Positions 23,873 through 30,670 of a DNA stretch of 54,844 nucleotides are shown piece after piece. The DNA lies in NCBI GenBank assembly GCA_900548505.1, contig URKI01000009.1, positions 1 to 54,844 on the forward strand, given 5' to 3'. Both the position numbers and the translations under genes were made by a program. This DNA is from an uncultured Oscillibacter sp. Lineage in GTDB: Bacteria > Bacillota > Clostridia > Oscillospirales > Oscillospiraceae. The first letter of the stretch is position 1, and each line of letters opens with the position of its first letter. The notes beneath the pieces are model-generated. The model saw only the letters and a list, made by a program, of their open reading frames with translations. It was not told where the DNA came from and ran no database searches.

Positions 23873-24967
23873 ATGAGTGAAATGGATCTGACAATGGAAA
23901 AGCTCCTGATCGAGCTGCGCCAGCCTCTTTTGCGCTGGTACCGCCAAAACGCCCGGGACCTTCCCTGGCGGCATACCCAGGACCCCTACCCCATCTGGGT
24001 GTCGGAGATCATGCTCCAGCAGACGCGGGTGGCGGCGGTGGTGGGATACTACACCCGTTTCCTGGAGGCATTCCCCACGGTGGAAGCCCTGGCGGCGGCG
24101 CCGGAGGAGCAGCTGATGAAGCTTTGGGAGGGCCTGGGCTACTACAGCCGGGCCAGAAATCTCCAGAAAGCGGCCAGGCGCATTGTAGAGCTGGGCGCTT
24201 TCCCCTGCACGCCGGAGGGACTCAGGGCCCTGCCGGGTATTGGAGACTATACCGCCGGGGCCGTTGCCTCGGCGGCTTTTGGACTGCCGGAGCCTGCGGT
24301 GGACGGCAACGTGCTGCGGGTAACGGCCCGTTTGGCCGACGACCATGGGGACATCGCCTCCCCGGCGGTGAAGCGGGCGGCAGCGGAGGCCGTGCGCGCC
24401 GCCATGCCCCAGGCCAGGGAGGACATCCGCATTTTCAACCAGGCCCTCATGGAGCTGGGCGCCACCGTGTGCGCCCCGGCGGGGGAACCTGCGTGTATGC
24501 TCTGCCCGGCGGCGGAGCTGTGCCTGGGCCGCAGGCGGGGCACGGCGTCCCAGCTGCCGGTGAAGGCGGCGAAAAAGCCCCGCCGGGTGGAGGAGAAAAC
24601 TGTATTTTTGCTGCTGCGGCAGGGCCGGGTGGCTCTGCGCAAGCGCCCGGCGGAGGGCCTCTTGGCGGGCCTTTGGGAATTTCCCAATGTGGAGGGCGCT
24701 CTGGACGAGGCCGCGGCAGGCGCGGCGGTGCAGAGCTGGGGCCTCACGGCCAAAGATTGGCGCAGCCGCCTCAACGCAAAGCACATCTTCACCCATGTGG
24801 AGTGGCACATGACAGGCTATGTTCTGGAGGTCACGGGAGAGGGACCCGCAGAGTGGACCTGGGCGGACGCGGCGGCGCTTGGAGAGCGGGCCGTGCCCTC
24901 GGCCTTTGAGCGGTACTACGCCCGGGCACGCCAGGAGACAAAGGAGGAGTCACAATGGGATGGCTGA
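23873..24967 (+). CDS. mutY: A/G-specific adenine glycosylase MutY
   Basis: A 364-residue MutY that removes adenine opposite 8-oxoguanine. The glycosylase domain has DLPWRHTQDPYPIWVSEIMLQQTRV, the helix-hairpin-helix LPGIGDYTAGAVAS with the catalytic Asp in VDGNVLRV, and the cluster ligands CMLCPAAELC plus an upstream Cys. A NUDIX-like C-terminal domain recognises 8-oxoG. The start is uncertain: ATG 23873, 23882 or 23894 are all in frame. None has a good RBS, and the -10 box ends 6 bases before the first, so the message may be leaderless. It is first in a six-gene overlapping operon; the next start lies inside its 3' end. Confidence 0.95.
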   Translation: MSEMDLTMEKLLIELRQPLLRWYRQNARDLPWRHTQDPYPIWVSEIMLQQTRVAAVVGYYTRFLEAFPTVEALAAAPEEQLMKLWEGLGYYSRARNLQKAARRIVELGAFPCTPEGLRALPGIGDYTAGAVASAAFGLPEPAVDGNVLRVTARLADDHGDIASPAVKRAAAEAVRAAMPQAREDIRIFNQALMELGATVCAPAGEPACMLCPAAELCLGRRRGTASQLPVKAAKKPRRVEEKTVFLLLRQGRVALRKRPAEGLLAGLWEFPNVEGALDEAAAGAAVQSWGLTAKDWRSRLNAKHIFTHVEWHMTGYVLEVTGEGPAEWTWADAAALGERAVPSAFERYYARARQETKEESQWDG

Positions 24968-25194
24968 TCGGCCTGCCCCTGGGCATTTTTCGTATGCTGC
25001 TGGGCATTTTGATGGTACTGGTGCGCCTGGCGGTGCCCATTCTGGTGATCGCCGTGGTGATCTATCTGTGGCGGCGGTCCAAGCGCGGCGGCGGCACGTC
25101 TTCATCCAAGGAGCCGGACTTTGACGGGCCGGTGTACACCGTGGACTACGAGGAAGTGAAGGACGACGGGGAGGACGGCCATGGAGCTTGTTAA
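24955..25194 (+). CDS. Small single-pass or two-helix membrane protein, unknown
   Basis: A 79-residue protein: hydrophobic from residue 2 to about 40 (WLIGLPLGIFRMLLGILMVLVRLAVPILVIAVVIYLW), then a basic RRSKRGGG and an acidic tail DFDGPVYTVDYEEVKDDGED. It overlaps the end of mutY by 13 bases and has AAGGAGG before the ATG, so translation is well supported. No family recognised. Position between mutY and three further short ORFs suggests an operon passenger rather than a repair factor. Confidence 0.7.
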   Translation: MGWLIGLPLGIFRMLLGILMVLVRLAVPILVIAVVIYLWRRSKRGGGTSSSKEPDFDGPVYTVDYEEVKDDGEDGHGAC

Positions 25195-25372
25195 CCTGCT
25201 GCTCATTGCCCTTTTGGCGCTGCTGCTGCGAAAGCTGGGGTGGTGCCTTTTGTGGCTGTGGCGCTATTATCATAATGAGCCCACGCCGGAGCCGATCTCC
25301 TTTCTGCCCCGGCGCACCGGGGAGACGTTTGACCGGCATGTGGACCAGACCGGACGCGGCAAGGAGGAGTGA
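25181..25372 (+). CDS. Very small membrane protein, unknown
   Basis: A 63-residue protein with an N-terminal hydrophobic helix (LVNLLLIALLALLLRKLGWCLLWLW) and a polar tail of about 35 residues. It overlaps its upstream neighbour by 14 bases and follows GGGGAGGA. The frame is open end to end and both neighbours are packed against it, which supports a real gene despite the size. Confidence 0.62.
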   Translation: MELVNLLLIALLALLLRKLGWCLLWLWRYYHNEPTPEPISFLPRRTGETFDRHVDQTGRGKEE

Positions 25373-25374
25373 CC

Positions 25375-25833
25375 ATGGCTTTTTGGAAAAAGAGTGAGGA
25401 CCCCTGGGACTTAGACCCGGAGAAGCGCCGCCCTGCCGCTGGGGAGGAAACGGTGGAAAAAGACGGGGACACCGGGAGCCTTTTGGATGATCTGCGGGCT
25501 TGGAACGAGGCGCGCAAGGAGGAAAAGGCCCGGAGAGAGACGCCGCCTGCGCCCATCCCCTGCCCCTGGTGCGGCAAGGAGATGGAGGTGGGGTACCTCG
25601 TCGGCGGGCGGGATTACGTCCGCTTAGTGCGCCAGCGCCCCGGTGCATTGCGGATCGCGGAAGACGCCCTGTACATCCGGGGAGACGGCACTTTCTGGTG
25701 CGACTACAAGATCGCCTGGACCTGCCCGGACTGCCGCAAGCTGGTGGCAGACCTGCCGGAGCCGGAGGAGACATGGGACACCGACACCCTGCGCGGCGAG
25801 GCGCAGGAAAACCAACACGAGGGAGAAAACTGA
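25375..25833 (+). CDS. Zinc-ribbon-type protein, unknown
   Basis: A 152-residue soluble protein. Residues 1-60 are charged and probably disordered. Then PCPWCGKEMEVGYLVGG and, about 55 residues later, WTCPDCRKLV form a C-x2-C..C-x2-C pattern like the short clostridial DUF6487-type domains (CPxCGKEMExGYL). ATG 25375 is used because AAGGAGG precedes it by 7 bases; an in-frame GTG at 25369 overlaps the previous stop. It is followed 3 bases later by tdk. Confidence 0.72.
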   Translation: MAFWKKSEDPWDLDPEKRRPAAGEETVEKDGDTGSLLDDLRAWNEARKEEKARRETPPAPIPCPWCGKEMEVGYLVGGRDYVRLVRQRPGALRIAEDALYIRGDGTFWCDYKIAWTCPDCRKLVADLPEPEETWDTDTLRGEAQENQHEGEN

Positions 25834-25836
25834 TTC

Positions 25837-26424
25837 ATGGCACAGTTATACTTTAAATATGGGGCCATGGGCTCCAGCAAGACGGCCAACGCCCTGATGG
25901 CCCGGTTCAACTACGAGGAGCGGGGACAAAAGGCGCTGCTGGTGAAGCCCCGGCTGGACATCCGGGACGGCGACCACATGGTGGTCTCCCGTATCGGGCT
26001 GACATACCCGTGCATTTACTTTGACGAGCTGCGGAAGATGAGCGTCATGGAGCTGCAGCAAAACGCCTGCGTCATCGTGGACGAGGCCCAGTTCCTCACC
26101 AAGGAGGAGGTCATGTACCTGGTGGGCCTGGTGGACGATCTGGGCATCCCTGTTTTGTGCTACGGCCTGCGGGCGGACTTCAAGGGAGACCTGTTCCCCG
26201 GCAGCGAGGCGCTTTTGGTGATGGCGGACAAGCTGGAGGAGGTCAAGACCATCTGCTGGTGCGGCAAGAAGGCCATGTTCAACGCCCGGTTTGACCACAC
26301 GGGCAAGGTGCTCAAGGAGGGCGAGCAGGTGGTGCTGGGCGCCAACGACCAGTACATCGGCCTTTGCCGCAAGCACTGGATGGCCGGAGACCTGGGGCCG
26401 GACTTTTGTCCGGACGCGCCATGA
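25837..26424 (+). CDS. tdk: Thymidine kinase
   Basis: A 195-residue type II (TK1-like) thymidine kinase salvaging thymidine to dTMP. The N-terminus LYFKYGAMGSSKTANAL contains the P-loop. VIVDEAQFLTKEEV carries the catalytic Glu, GLRADFKGDLFPGS is the lasso-region lead-in, and zinc ligands lie in CWCGKKA and near CRKHW. Length is normal. It starts 3 bases after the zinc-ribbon gene and overlaps the radical SAM gene in ATGA. Confidence 0.97.
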   Translation: MAQLYFKYGAMGSSKTANALMARFNYEERGQKALLVKPRLDIRDGDHMVVSRIGLTYPCIYFDELRKMSVMELQQNACVIVDEAQFLTKEEVMYLVGLVDDLGIPVLCYGLRADFKGDLFPGSEALLVMADKLEEVKTICWCGKKAMFNARFDHTGKVLKEGEQVVLGANDQYIGLCRKHWMAGDLGPDFCPDAP

Positions 26425-27293
26425 TCTGCACCCTTTGTCCCCGGGAGTGCCGGGCGGAGCGGACAGATACCAAACCCGGCGGCGTGTGCGGCCAGCCCGC
26501 AGCACCGGTGGTGGCCAAGGCCATGCTGCACCAGTGGGAGGAGCCGTGCCTGGTTGGCGCCCACGGAGCCGGCTGCGTGTTTTTCTCCGGGTGCAACCTG
26601 CGCTGCTGCTTCTGCCAGAACGGCGTATTGTCCCGGGAGGGCTTCGGCAAGCCCATTACCGTGGAGCGCCTGCGGCAGATCTTTCACGAGCTCATTGACC
26701 AGGGGGCGGCCTGCCTGGACCTGGTGACCCCCACCCAGTTCACCCCCGCCATTCTGGAGGCGCTGGGGGATGAGAAGTGGCCGGTGCCGGTGGTGTGGAA
26801 CTGCGGCGGTTACGAAAAGGCGGAGACCATTCGGGCGCTGGAGGGCAAGGTGCAGGTGTACCTGCCGGATTTCAAGTATGCCCTCTCTGATGTGGCCCGG
26901 CGCTATTCCGGCGCGGCGGACTATTTCGAGCGCTCCACGGAGGCCATTTTGGAGATGTACCGCCAGACTGGGCCCTACGTGCTGGAGGACGGGCTTTTGA
27001 AGCGGGGCGTTCTCATCCGCCATCTGCTGCTGCCCGGCCAGCTGGAAAATACCCGCCGGTGCATCGACTGGGTGGCGGAGCATTTTGCCCCCGGTCAGGT
27101 GCTCTTCTCCCTCATGAGCCAGTATACGCCCCAGCCCGGCGCCACGGGGAACCTTGCCCGCCATGTGACGGCTGCGGAGTACCGGGCCGCGGCGCAATAT
27201 ATGGAAAACTGCGGCATCACCGACGGCTATACCCAGGAGCGCACCTCCGCCCGGGAGGAGTATACCCCGGATTTCGACCTCTCCGGCGTGTAA
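26421..27293 (+). CDS. Radical SAM protein, PflX/COG1313 type
   Basis: A 290-residue radical SAM enzyme related to pyruvate formate-lyase activases. It begins MICTLCPRECRAERTDTKPGGVCG (an N-terminal Cys-rich segment usual in this branch), then HQWEEPCLVGAHGAGCVFFSGCNLRCCFCQN. The CxxxCxxC cluster motif (CNLRCCFC) binds the 4Fe-4S that cleaves S-adenosylmethionine. The natural substrate of COG1313 proteins is not settled and no glycyl radical enzyme is encoded nearby. The ATGA overlap with tdk fixes the start. It is last in the mutY operon. Confidence 0.88.
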   Translation: MICTLCPRECRAERTDTKPGGVCGQPAAPVVAKAMLHQWEEPCLVGAHGAGCVFFSGCNLRCCFCQNGVLSREGFGKPITVERLRQIFHELIDQGAACLDLVTPTQFTPAILEALGDEKWPVPVVWNCGGYEKAETIRALEGKVQVYLPDFKYALSDVARRYSGAADYFERSTEAILEMYRQTGPYVLEDGLLKRGVLIRHLLLPGQLENTRRCIDWVAEHFAPGQVLFSLMSQYTPQPGATGNLARHVTAAEYRAAAQYMENCGITDGYTQERTSAREEYTPDFDLSGV

Positions 27294-27309
27294 AAGGGGA
27301 AAATAGGGG

Positions 27310-27337
27310 TTGCAAAGCGTTTTTTTCGTATTATAAT
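27310..27337 (+). promoter_or_regulatory. Promoter of the MATE-hemW pair
   Basis: TTGCAA - 16 bases - TATAAT, 61 bases before the MATE start codon. Confidence 0.7.
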
Positions 27338-27340
27338 GAG

Positions 27341-27369
27341 GGGGCTGCCCGATGGGGCGGCCCCTTGAT
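27341..27369 (+). terminator. Terminator of the mutY operon overlapping the next transcript start
   Basis: GGGGCTGCCC/GGGCGGCCCC stem (one G-T pair), loop GATG, then TTGATTTTT. For transcripts from mutY it is a terminator; for the promoter just upstream it would be the first structure in the leader. Confidence 0.6.
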
Positions 27370-27398
27370 TTTTAGTGTGTGAGACGGAGAAAACGACC

Positions 27399-28784
27399 AT
27401 GAAGCTGGAAAACAACCTGGGTACCGACCCCATCCGCCCCCTGGTGGTGCGGGTGGCCATCCCCAGCATGCTGGCCCAGTTCGTCAGCGTGCTCTACAGT
27501 ATCGTTGACCGCATTTACATCAGCAACCTGCCCGCAATCGGCGATGTGGCGCTGGCGGGCGTGGGCATCTGCGGCCCGGTGGTGACCATGATCGGCGCCT
27601 TTGCCTCCTTGGTGGGCGTGGGCGGCGCGCCGCTGATGAGCATCCGCATGGGCGCGGGCAAGATGGAAGAGGCCCGGCGGATCCTCTCCAACAGCTTTTT
27701 GATGCTGTGCGTGTGCTCCGTGGTGCTGACGGGCGTGGCCTTTGCCCTGCGGCAGCCTATGCTGCTGGCCTTCGGCGCCAGCCCCGTCACGTTCCCCTAT
27801 GCCGAGCAATATTTCACCGTGTACCTAGCCGGCACGGTCTTTAACCTGCTGTCTTTGGGCATGAACCAGTTCATCATCTGCCAGGGCTTTGCCAAAAAGG
27901 GCATGATCTCCGTCATGCTGGGCGCGGTGGTGAATATCGTGCTGGACCCCGTGTTCATGTTCGTGCTGGATATGGGCGTGGTGGGCGCGGCCCTGGCCAC
28001 GGTGATCTCCCAGCTTTGCAGCTGCGTGTATGTACTGTGCTTCCTCTTTGGGAAGAAGGTGCCCATCCCCATCAGCTTCGGCGGCTACCGCCCCCGGCTC
28101 ATGGGCAGGATTTTGCTGACGGGCATGACCCCGTTCCTCATCATCGCGGTGGACAACGTGATGATCATCGCCATGAACGCCGTGCTCCAGCACTACGGCG
28201 GCGCGGAGCTGGGCGACCGGCTCATCACCTGCGCCACCATTGCCCAGAGCTTCATGCTGGTGGTGACCATGCCCCTGGGCGGTATCTCCGCCGGTACCCA
28301 GACCATCCTGGCTTTCAACTACGGTGCCCGGAACCGCCAGCGGATCATCCAGGCGCAAAAGTACATCGTGCTCATGTGCGCGGCCTATGTGACGGTGCTG
28401 TTCATTCTGGCCCGCCTGGCAGGCCCCCTCTTCGTCCGGCTCTTTACGGCGGACGCGGGTCTTGCCGCCGAGGCCTTCGGTGCCATCAAGATCTGCACCC
28501 TGGCCATCATCCCCCTGGGCGTCCAGTACGCCCTGGTGGACGGCTTTACGGGCATGGGACTGGTGCAGCTGTCCCTGCCCCTTTCCGCATTCCGCAAGGT
28601 GGTGTACTTCGTGGCGCTGTTCCTGCTTCCGGCGGCCTTCGGCGCCCGCAGCGTCTTTTACGCCGAGCCGGTATCTGACATCCTGGGACCGCTGATGAGC
28701 GTAGCGGTCTATGCCCTGACCATCCGAAAGATCTTGTCGTTCCCGCCCCATGAGGCGGTGGGGGACGGAAAGGAGCCGGTATGA
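27399..28784 (+). CDS. MATE-family multidrug/metabolite exporter
   Basis: A 461-residue, 12-helix transporter of the MATE (NorM/DinF-MepA) superfamily, which exports cationic compounds in exchange for Na+ or H+. The N-terminal half has LVVRVAIPSMLAQFVSVLYSIVDRIYISN, typical of the MepA-like branch. The pseudo-repeat shows as GMTPFLIIAVDNVMIIAMN, with GGISAGTQTILAFNYGARN in the second half. GGAG precedes ATG 27399 by 9 bases. It overlaps hemW by 4 bases (ATGA). Substrate cannot be deduced. Confidence 0.93.
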   Translation: MKLENNLGTDPIRPLVVRVAIPSMLAQFVSVLYSIVDRIYISNLPAIGDVALAGVGICGPVVTMIGAFASLVGVGGAPLMSIRMGAGKMEEARRILSNSFLMLCVCSVVLTGVAFALRQPMLLAFGASPVTFPYAEQYFTVYLAGTVFNLLSLGMNQFIICQGFAKKGMISVMLGAVVNIVLDPVFMFVLDMGVVGAALATVISQLCSCVYVLCFLFGKKVPIPISFGGYRPRLMGRILLTGMTPFLIIAVDNVMIIAMNAVLQHYGGAELGDRLITCATIAQSFMLVVTMPLGGISAGTQTILAFNYGARNRQRIIQAQKYIVLMCAAYVTVLFILARLAGPLFVRLFTADAGLAAEAFGAIKICTLAIIPLGVQYALVDGFTGMGLVQLSLPLSAFRKVVYFVALFLLPAAFGARSVFYAEPVSDILGPLMSVAVYALTIRKILSFPPHEAVGDGKEPV

Positions 28785-29989
28785 AAACGGAGCGAAAGCC
28801 CTTGGGACTCTATATCCATGTGCCTTTCTGCAAGCAAAAGTGCATCTACTGTGACTTTTACTCCCTGCCCCGTCAGGAGTCCCGCATGGACGACTATACC
28901 GCCGCCGTGTGCGCCCACCTGACGGAGACGGCGCCCTTTGCCGCCGGACACCTGGTGGACACGGTCTACATCGGCGGCGGCACCCCCACCTATCTGGGGC
29001 CTGACCGGCTGGGGAAGATCCTCAAGACCGTCCACAAAAAATACCGTGTGGCAAAAGACGCGGAGATCACCCTGGAGGCAAACCCCGACTCCGCCGGGGA
29101 CTGGAAGGCACTGCGGGCCCTGCGGCGGGCCGGCGTGAACCGGGTGTCCCTCGGTATGCAGTCCGCCTGCGATGAAGAGCTTGCGGCCATCGGCCGGGTG
29201 CATACCCACGCCCAGACGGCTGCGGCGGTGGAGGCCGTGCGCCGGGCGGGCATCAGAAATTTGTCCCTGGACCTCATCTACGGCCTGCCGGGCCAGAGCC
29301 TGGAGCGCTGGCAGGAGAACCTCTCTGCTGCCGTTGCCCTGGAGCCGGAGCACCTGAGCTGCTACGGACTGAAGGTGGAGGAGGGCACGCCCCTTTTCCA
29401 GCGGCGGGAGACGTTTACCCTGCCCGGGGACGATGCCCAGGCGGATATGTACCTCTATACGGTGGAGTTTCTGGAGAATCTGGGCTACAGCCAGTATGAG
29501 ATCTCCAACTTCGCCCGGCCGGGCAAGGAGTCCCGGCATAACCTGAAGTACTGGCATCTGGAGGAGTACGCGGGCTTCGGCCCCGGCGCCCACTCGGATT
29601 TCGGCGGCGTGCGCTACGCCTACGCCCGGGATCTGGACGCCTATGTCCGGGGCGTGGCCACCGGGGCGCCCATGCTCTCGGAGAGCGAGCGCATCCCGCC
29701 TCTGGACCGGGATACGGAGTATGTAATGCTGGGTCTGCGGCTGCGGCAGGGGCTGGACCCCAAGGAGTTCGAGCGCCGGTTCCGCCGCCGGTTCAACTGC
29801 TTCGTTCCCTTTTTGGAGCAGTGCCGCCAGAACGGCTATGCCTGTGAAGAGGAGGGCCGCTGGCACCTGACGCCGAAAGGATTCCTGGTGTCCAACCAGA
29901 TCATCGGCGGTATGCTGGACGCCCTGGCCCAGGACAAGCGCCGCCGGGCGGAGGCGGCCGCCCGGGGCGATTTCCGGGTGGAGCTTTGA
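28781..29989 (+). CDS. hemW: Heme chaperone / radical SAM protein HemW
   Basis: A 402-residue radical SAM protein of the HemW (formerly HemN-like) family. LYIHVPFCKQKCIYCDFYS contains the CxxxCxxC cluster motif plus the fourth Cys position typical of HemW-type proteins. VYIGGGTPTYLGPDRL, LEANPDSAG and LDLIYGLPGQSLERW are family blocks, and a HemN C-terminal domain follows. HemW transfers heme rather than oxidising coproporphyrinogen. It is translationally coupled to the MATE gene; a strong terminator follows. Confidence 0.94.
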   Translation: MKTERKPLGLYIHVPFCKQKCIYCDFYSLPRQESRMDDYTAAVCAHLTETAPFAAGHLVDTVYIGGGTPTYLGPDRLGKILKTVHKKYRVAKDAEITLEANPDSAGDWKALRALRRAGVNRVSLGMQSACDEELAAIGRVHTHAQTAAAVEAVRRAGIRNLSLDLIYGLPGQSLERWQENLSAAVALEPEHLSCYGLKVEEGTPLFQRRETFTLPGDDAQADMYLYTVEFLENLGYSQYEISNFARPGKESRHNLKYWHLEEYAGFGPGAHSDFGGVRYAYARDLDAYVRGVATGAPMLSESERIPPLDRDTEYVMLGLRLRQGLDPKEFERRFRRRFNCFVPFLEQCRQNGYACEEEGRWHLTPKGFLVSNQIIGGMLDALAQDKRRRAEAAARGDFRVEL

Positions 29990-29993
29990 AATA

Positions 29994-30028
29994 AGCGGGG
30001 GAGACGCAGCTGCGTCTCCCCCGCTTTT
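29994..30028. terminator. Bidirectional terminator after hemW
   Basis: Fifteen-base-pair stem GCGGGGGAGACGCAG/CTGCGTCTCCCCCGC ending in TTTTGTTTGTTTT; it separates hemW from the convergent ferredoxin gene. Confidence 0.85.
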
Positions 30029-30039
30029 GTTTGTTTTCG

Positions 30040-30225
30040 TCAGCGCGTGATGCGGATGGCATTCACCGGGCAGCCGTTGGCCGCGTCAAAGGCCCGGCGC
30101 TCCTGAGCGCCCTCCGGCTGGCCCTTCACCACGGACACGCCGCCCTCCACCGCGAAAATGCCCGGCACCGCCGCCGCGCACATACCGCAGCCGATGCACC
30201 GCGTTGCGTCTACCGTTATCGTCAT
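30040..30225 (-). CDS. Single-cluster [4Fe-4S] ferredoxin
   Basis: A 61-residue ferredoxin with one cluster site: CIGCGMC near the N-terminus and GCPVNAI near the C-terminus give the C-x2-C-x2-C..C-P pattern. In many one-cluster ferredoxins a further Cys follows (..CPxxF) and forms a disulfide; here that position is Val (AAAVPGIF), so only the four ligands remain. It is a low-potential electron carrier and a possible partner for Rnf or the TrxR-like enzyme in this window, although not adjacent to either. ATG 30225 lies 17 bases after the Zn-ribbon gene; the RBS is weak (AAAGGCGGT). Confidence 0.9.
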   Translation of the reverse strand: MTITVDATRCIGCGMCAAAVPGIFAVEGGVSVVKGQPEGAQERRAFDAANGCPVNAIRITR

Positions 30226-30242
30226 CGTTCATACCGCCTTTC

Positions 30243-30455
30243 TCAGCCGCCCAGCAGGAAGTCCAGAATGTCCATGCCCCGGTCTCCGGCGGCGCGATAG
30301 AGCTCCGTATAGCCGCACTGGGCGCAGGAGACCGTGATAAAGCGCTTGTTCTGAATGTCGAACAGCTTTGCAAAGTTGCCGCCGGTGGCCTGGAACTGGT
30401 CATGCTCATAGTGCCGGCAGCCGCACTTGGGACAAACGTACTGCATCTGCTCCAT
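30243..30455 (-). CDS. Small zinc-ribbon protein
   Basis: A 70-residue protein with two knuckles, YVCPKCGCRHYEHDQF and VSCAQCGYTELY, about 35 residues apart. This is the layout of the pfam zinc_ribbon_13-like nucleic-acid-binding proteins common in Firmicutes. In between lies GGNFAKLFDIQNKRF, typical of that family. AAAAGGAGG precedes ATG 30455. It is the first gene of a two-gene unit with the ferredoxin; function unknown. Confidence 0.82.
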   Translation of the reverse strand: MEQMQYVCPKCGCRHYEHDQFQATGGNFAKLFDIQNKRFITVSCAQCGYTELYRAAGDRGMDILDFLLGG

Positions 30456-30484
30456 AGTTCGCGCCTCCTTTTTTCTGTGGCCCC

Positions 30485-30513
30485 ATTGTAATATGCGGCG
30501 GCGTCTTTGGCAA
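30485..30513 (-). promoter_or_regulatory. Promoter of the zinc-ribbon/ferredoxin pair
   Basis: Minus strand TTGCCA - 17 bases - TACAAT, about 30 bases before the first start codon. Confidence 0.65.
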
Positions 30514-30594
30514 GAGGGGAAACTTTTTCGGGGTAACTACGTCATACAAAGGGGAAAAAGTTGCTCCCTGGAAGGATTTGTTTTCCCTTTTCCG

Positions 30595-30623
30595 TTTACT
30601 TTACCGGCGGGATGTGCTATTCT
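30595..30623 (+). promoter_or_regulatory. Promoter of the SLH surface-protein gene
   Basis: TTTACT - 17 bases - TATTCT with an extended -10 (TGC directly before). The predicted start leaves a leader of about 40 bases. Confidence 0.65.
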
Positions 30624-30670
30624 GTTAAATATTATGTATACCGAACCCGGAAACTGCTTGGAGGCTTACC

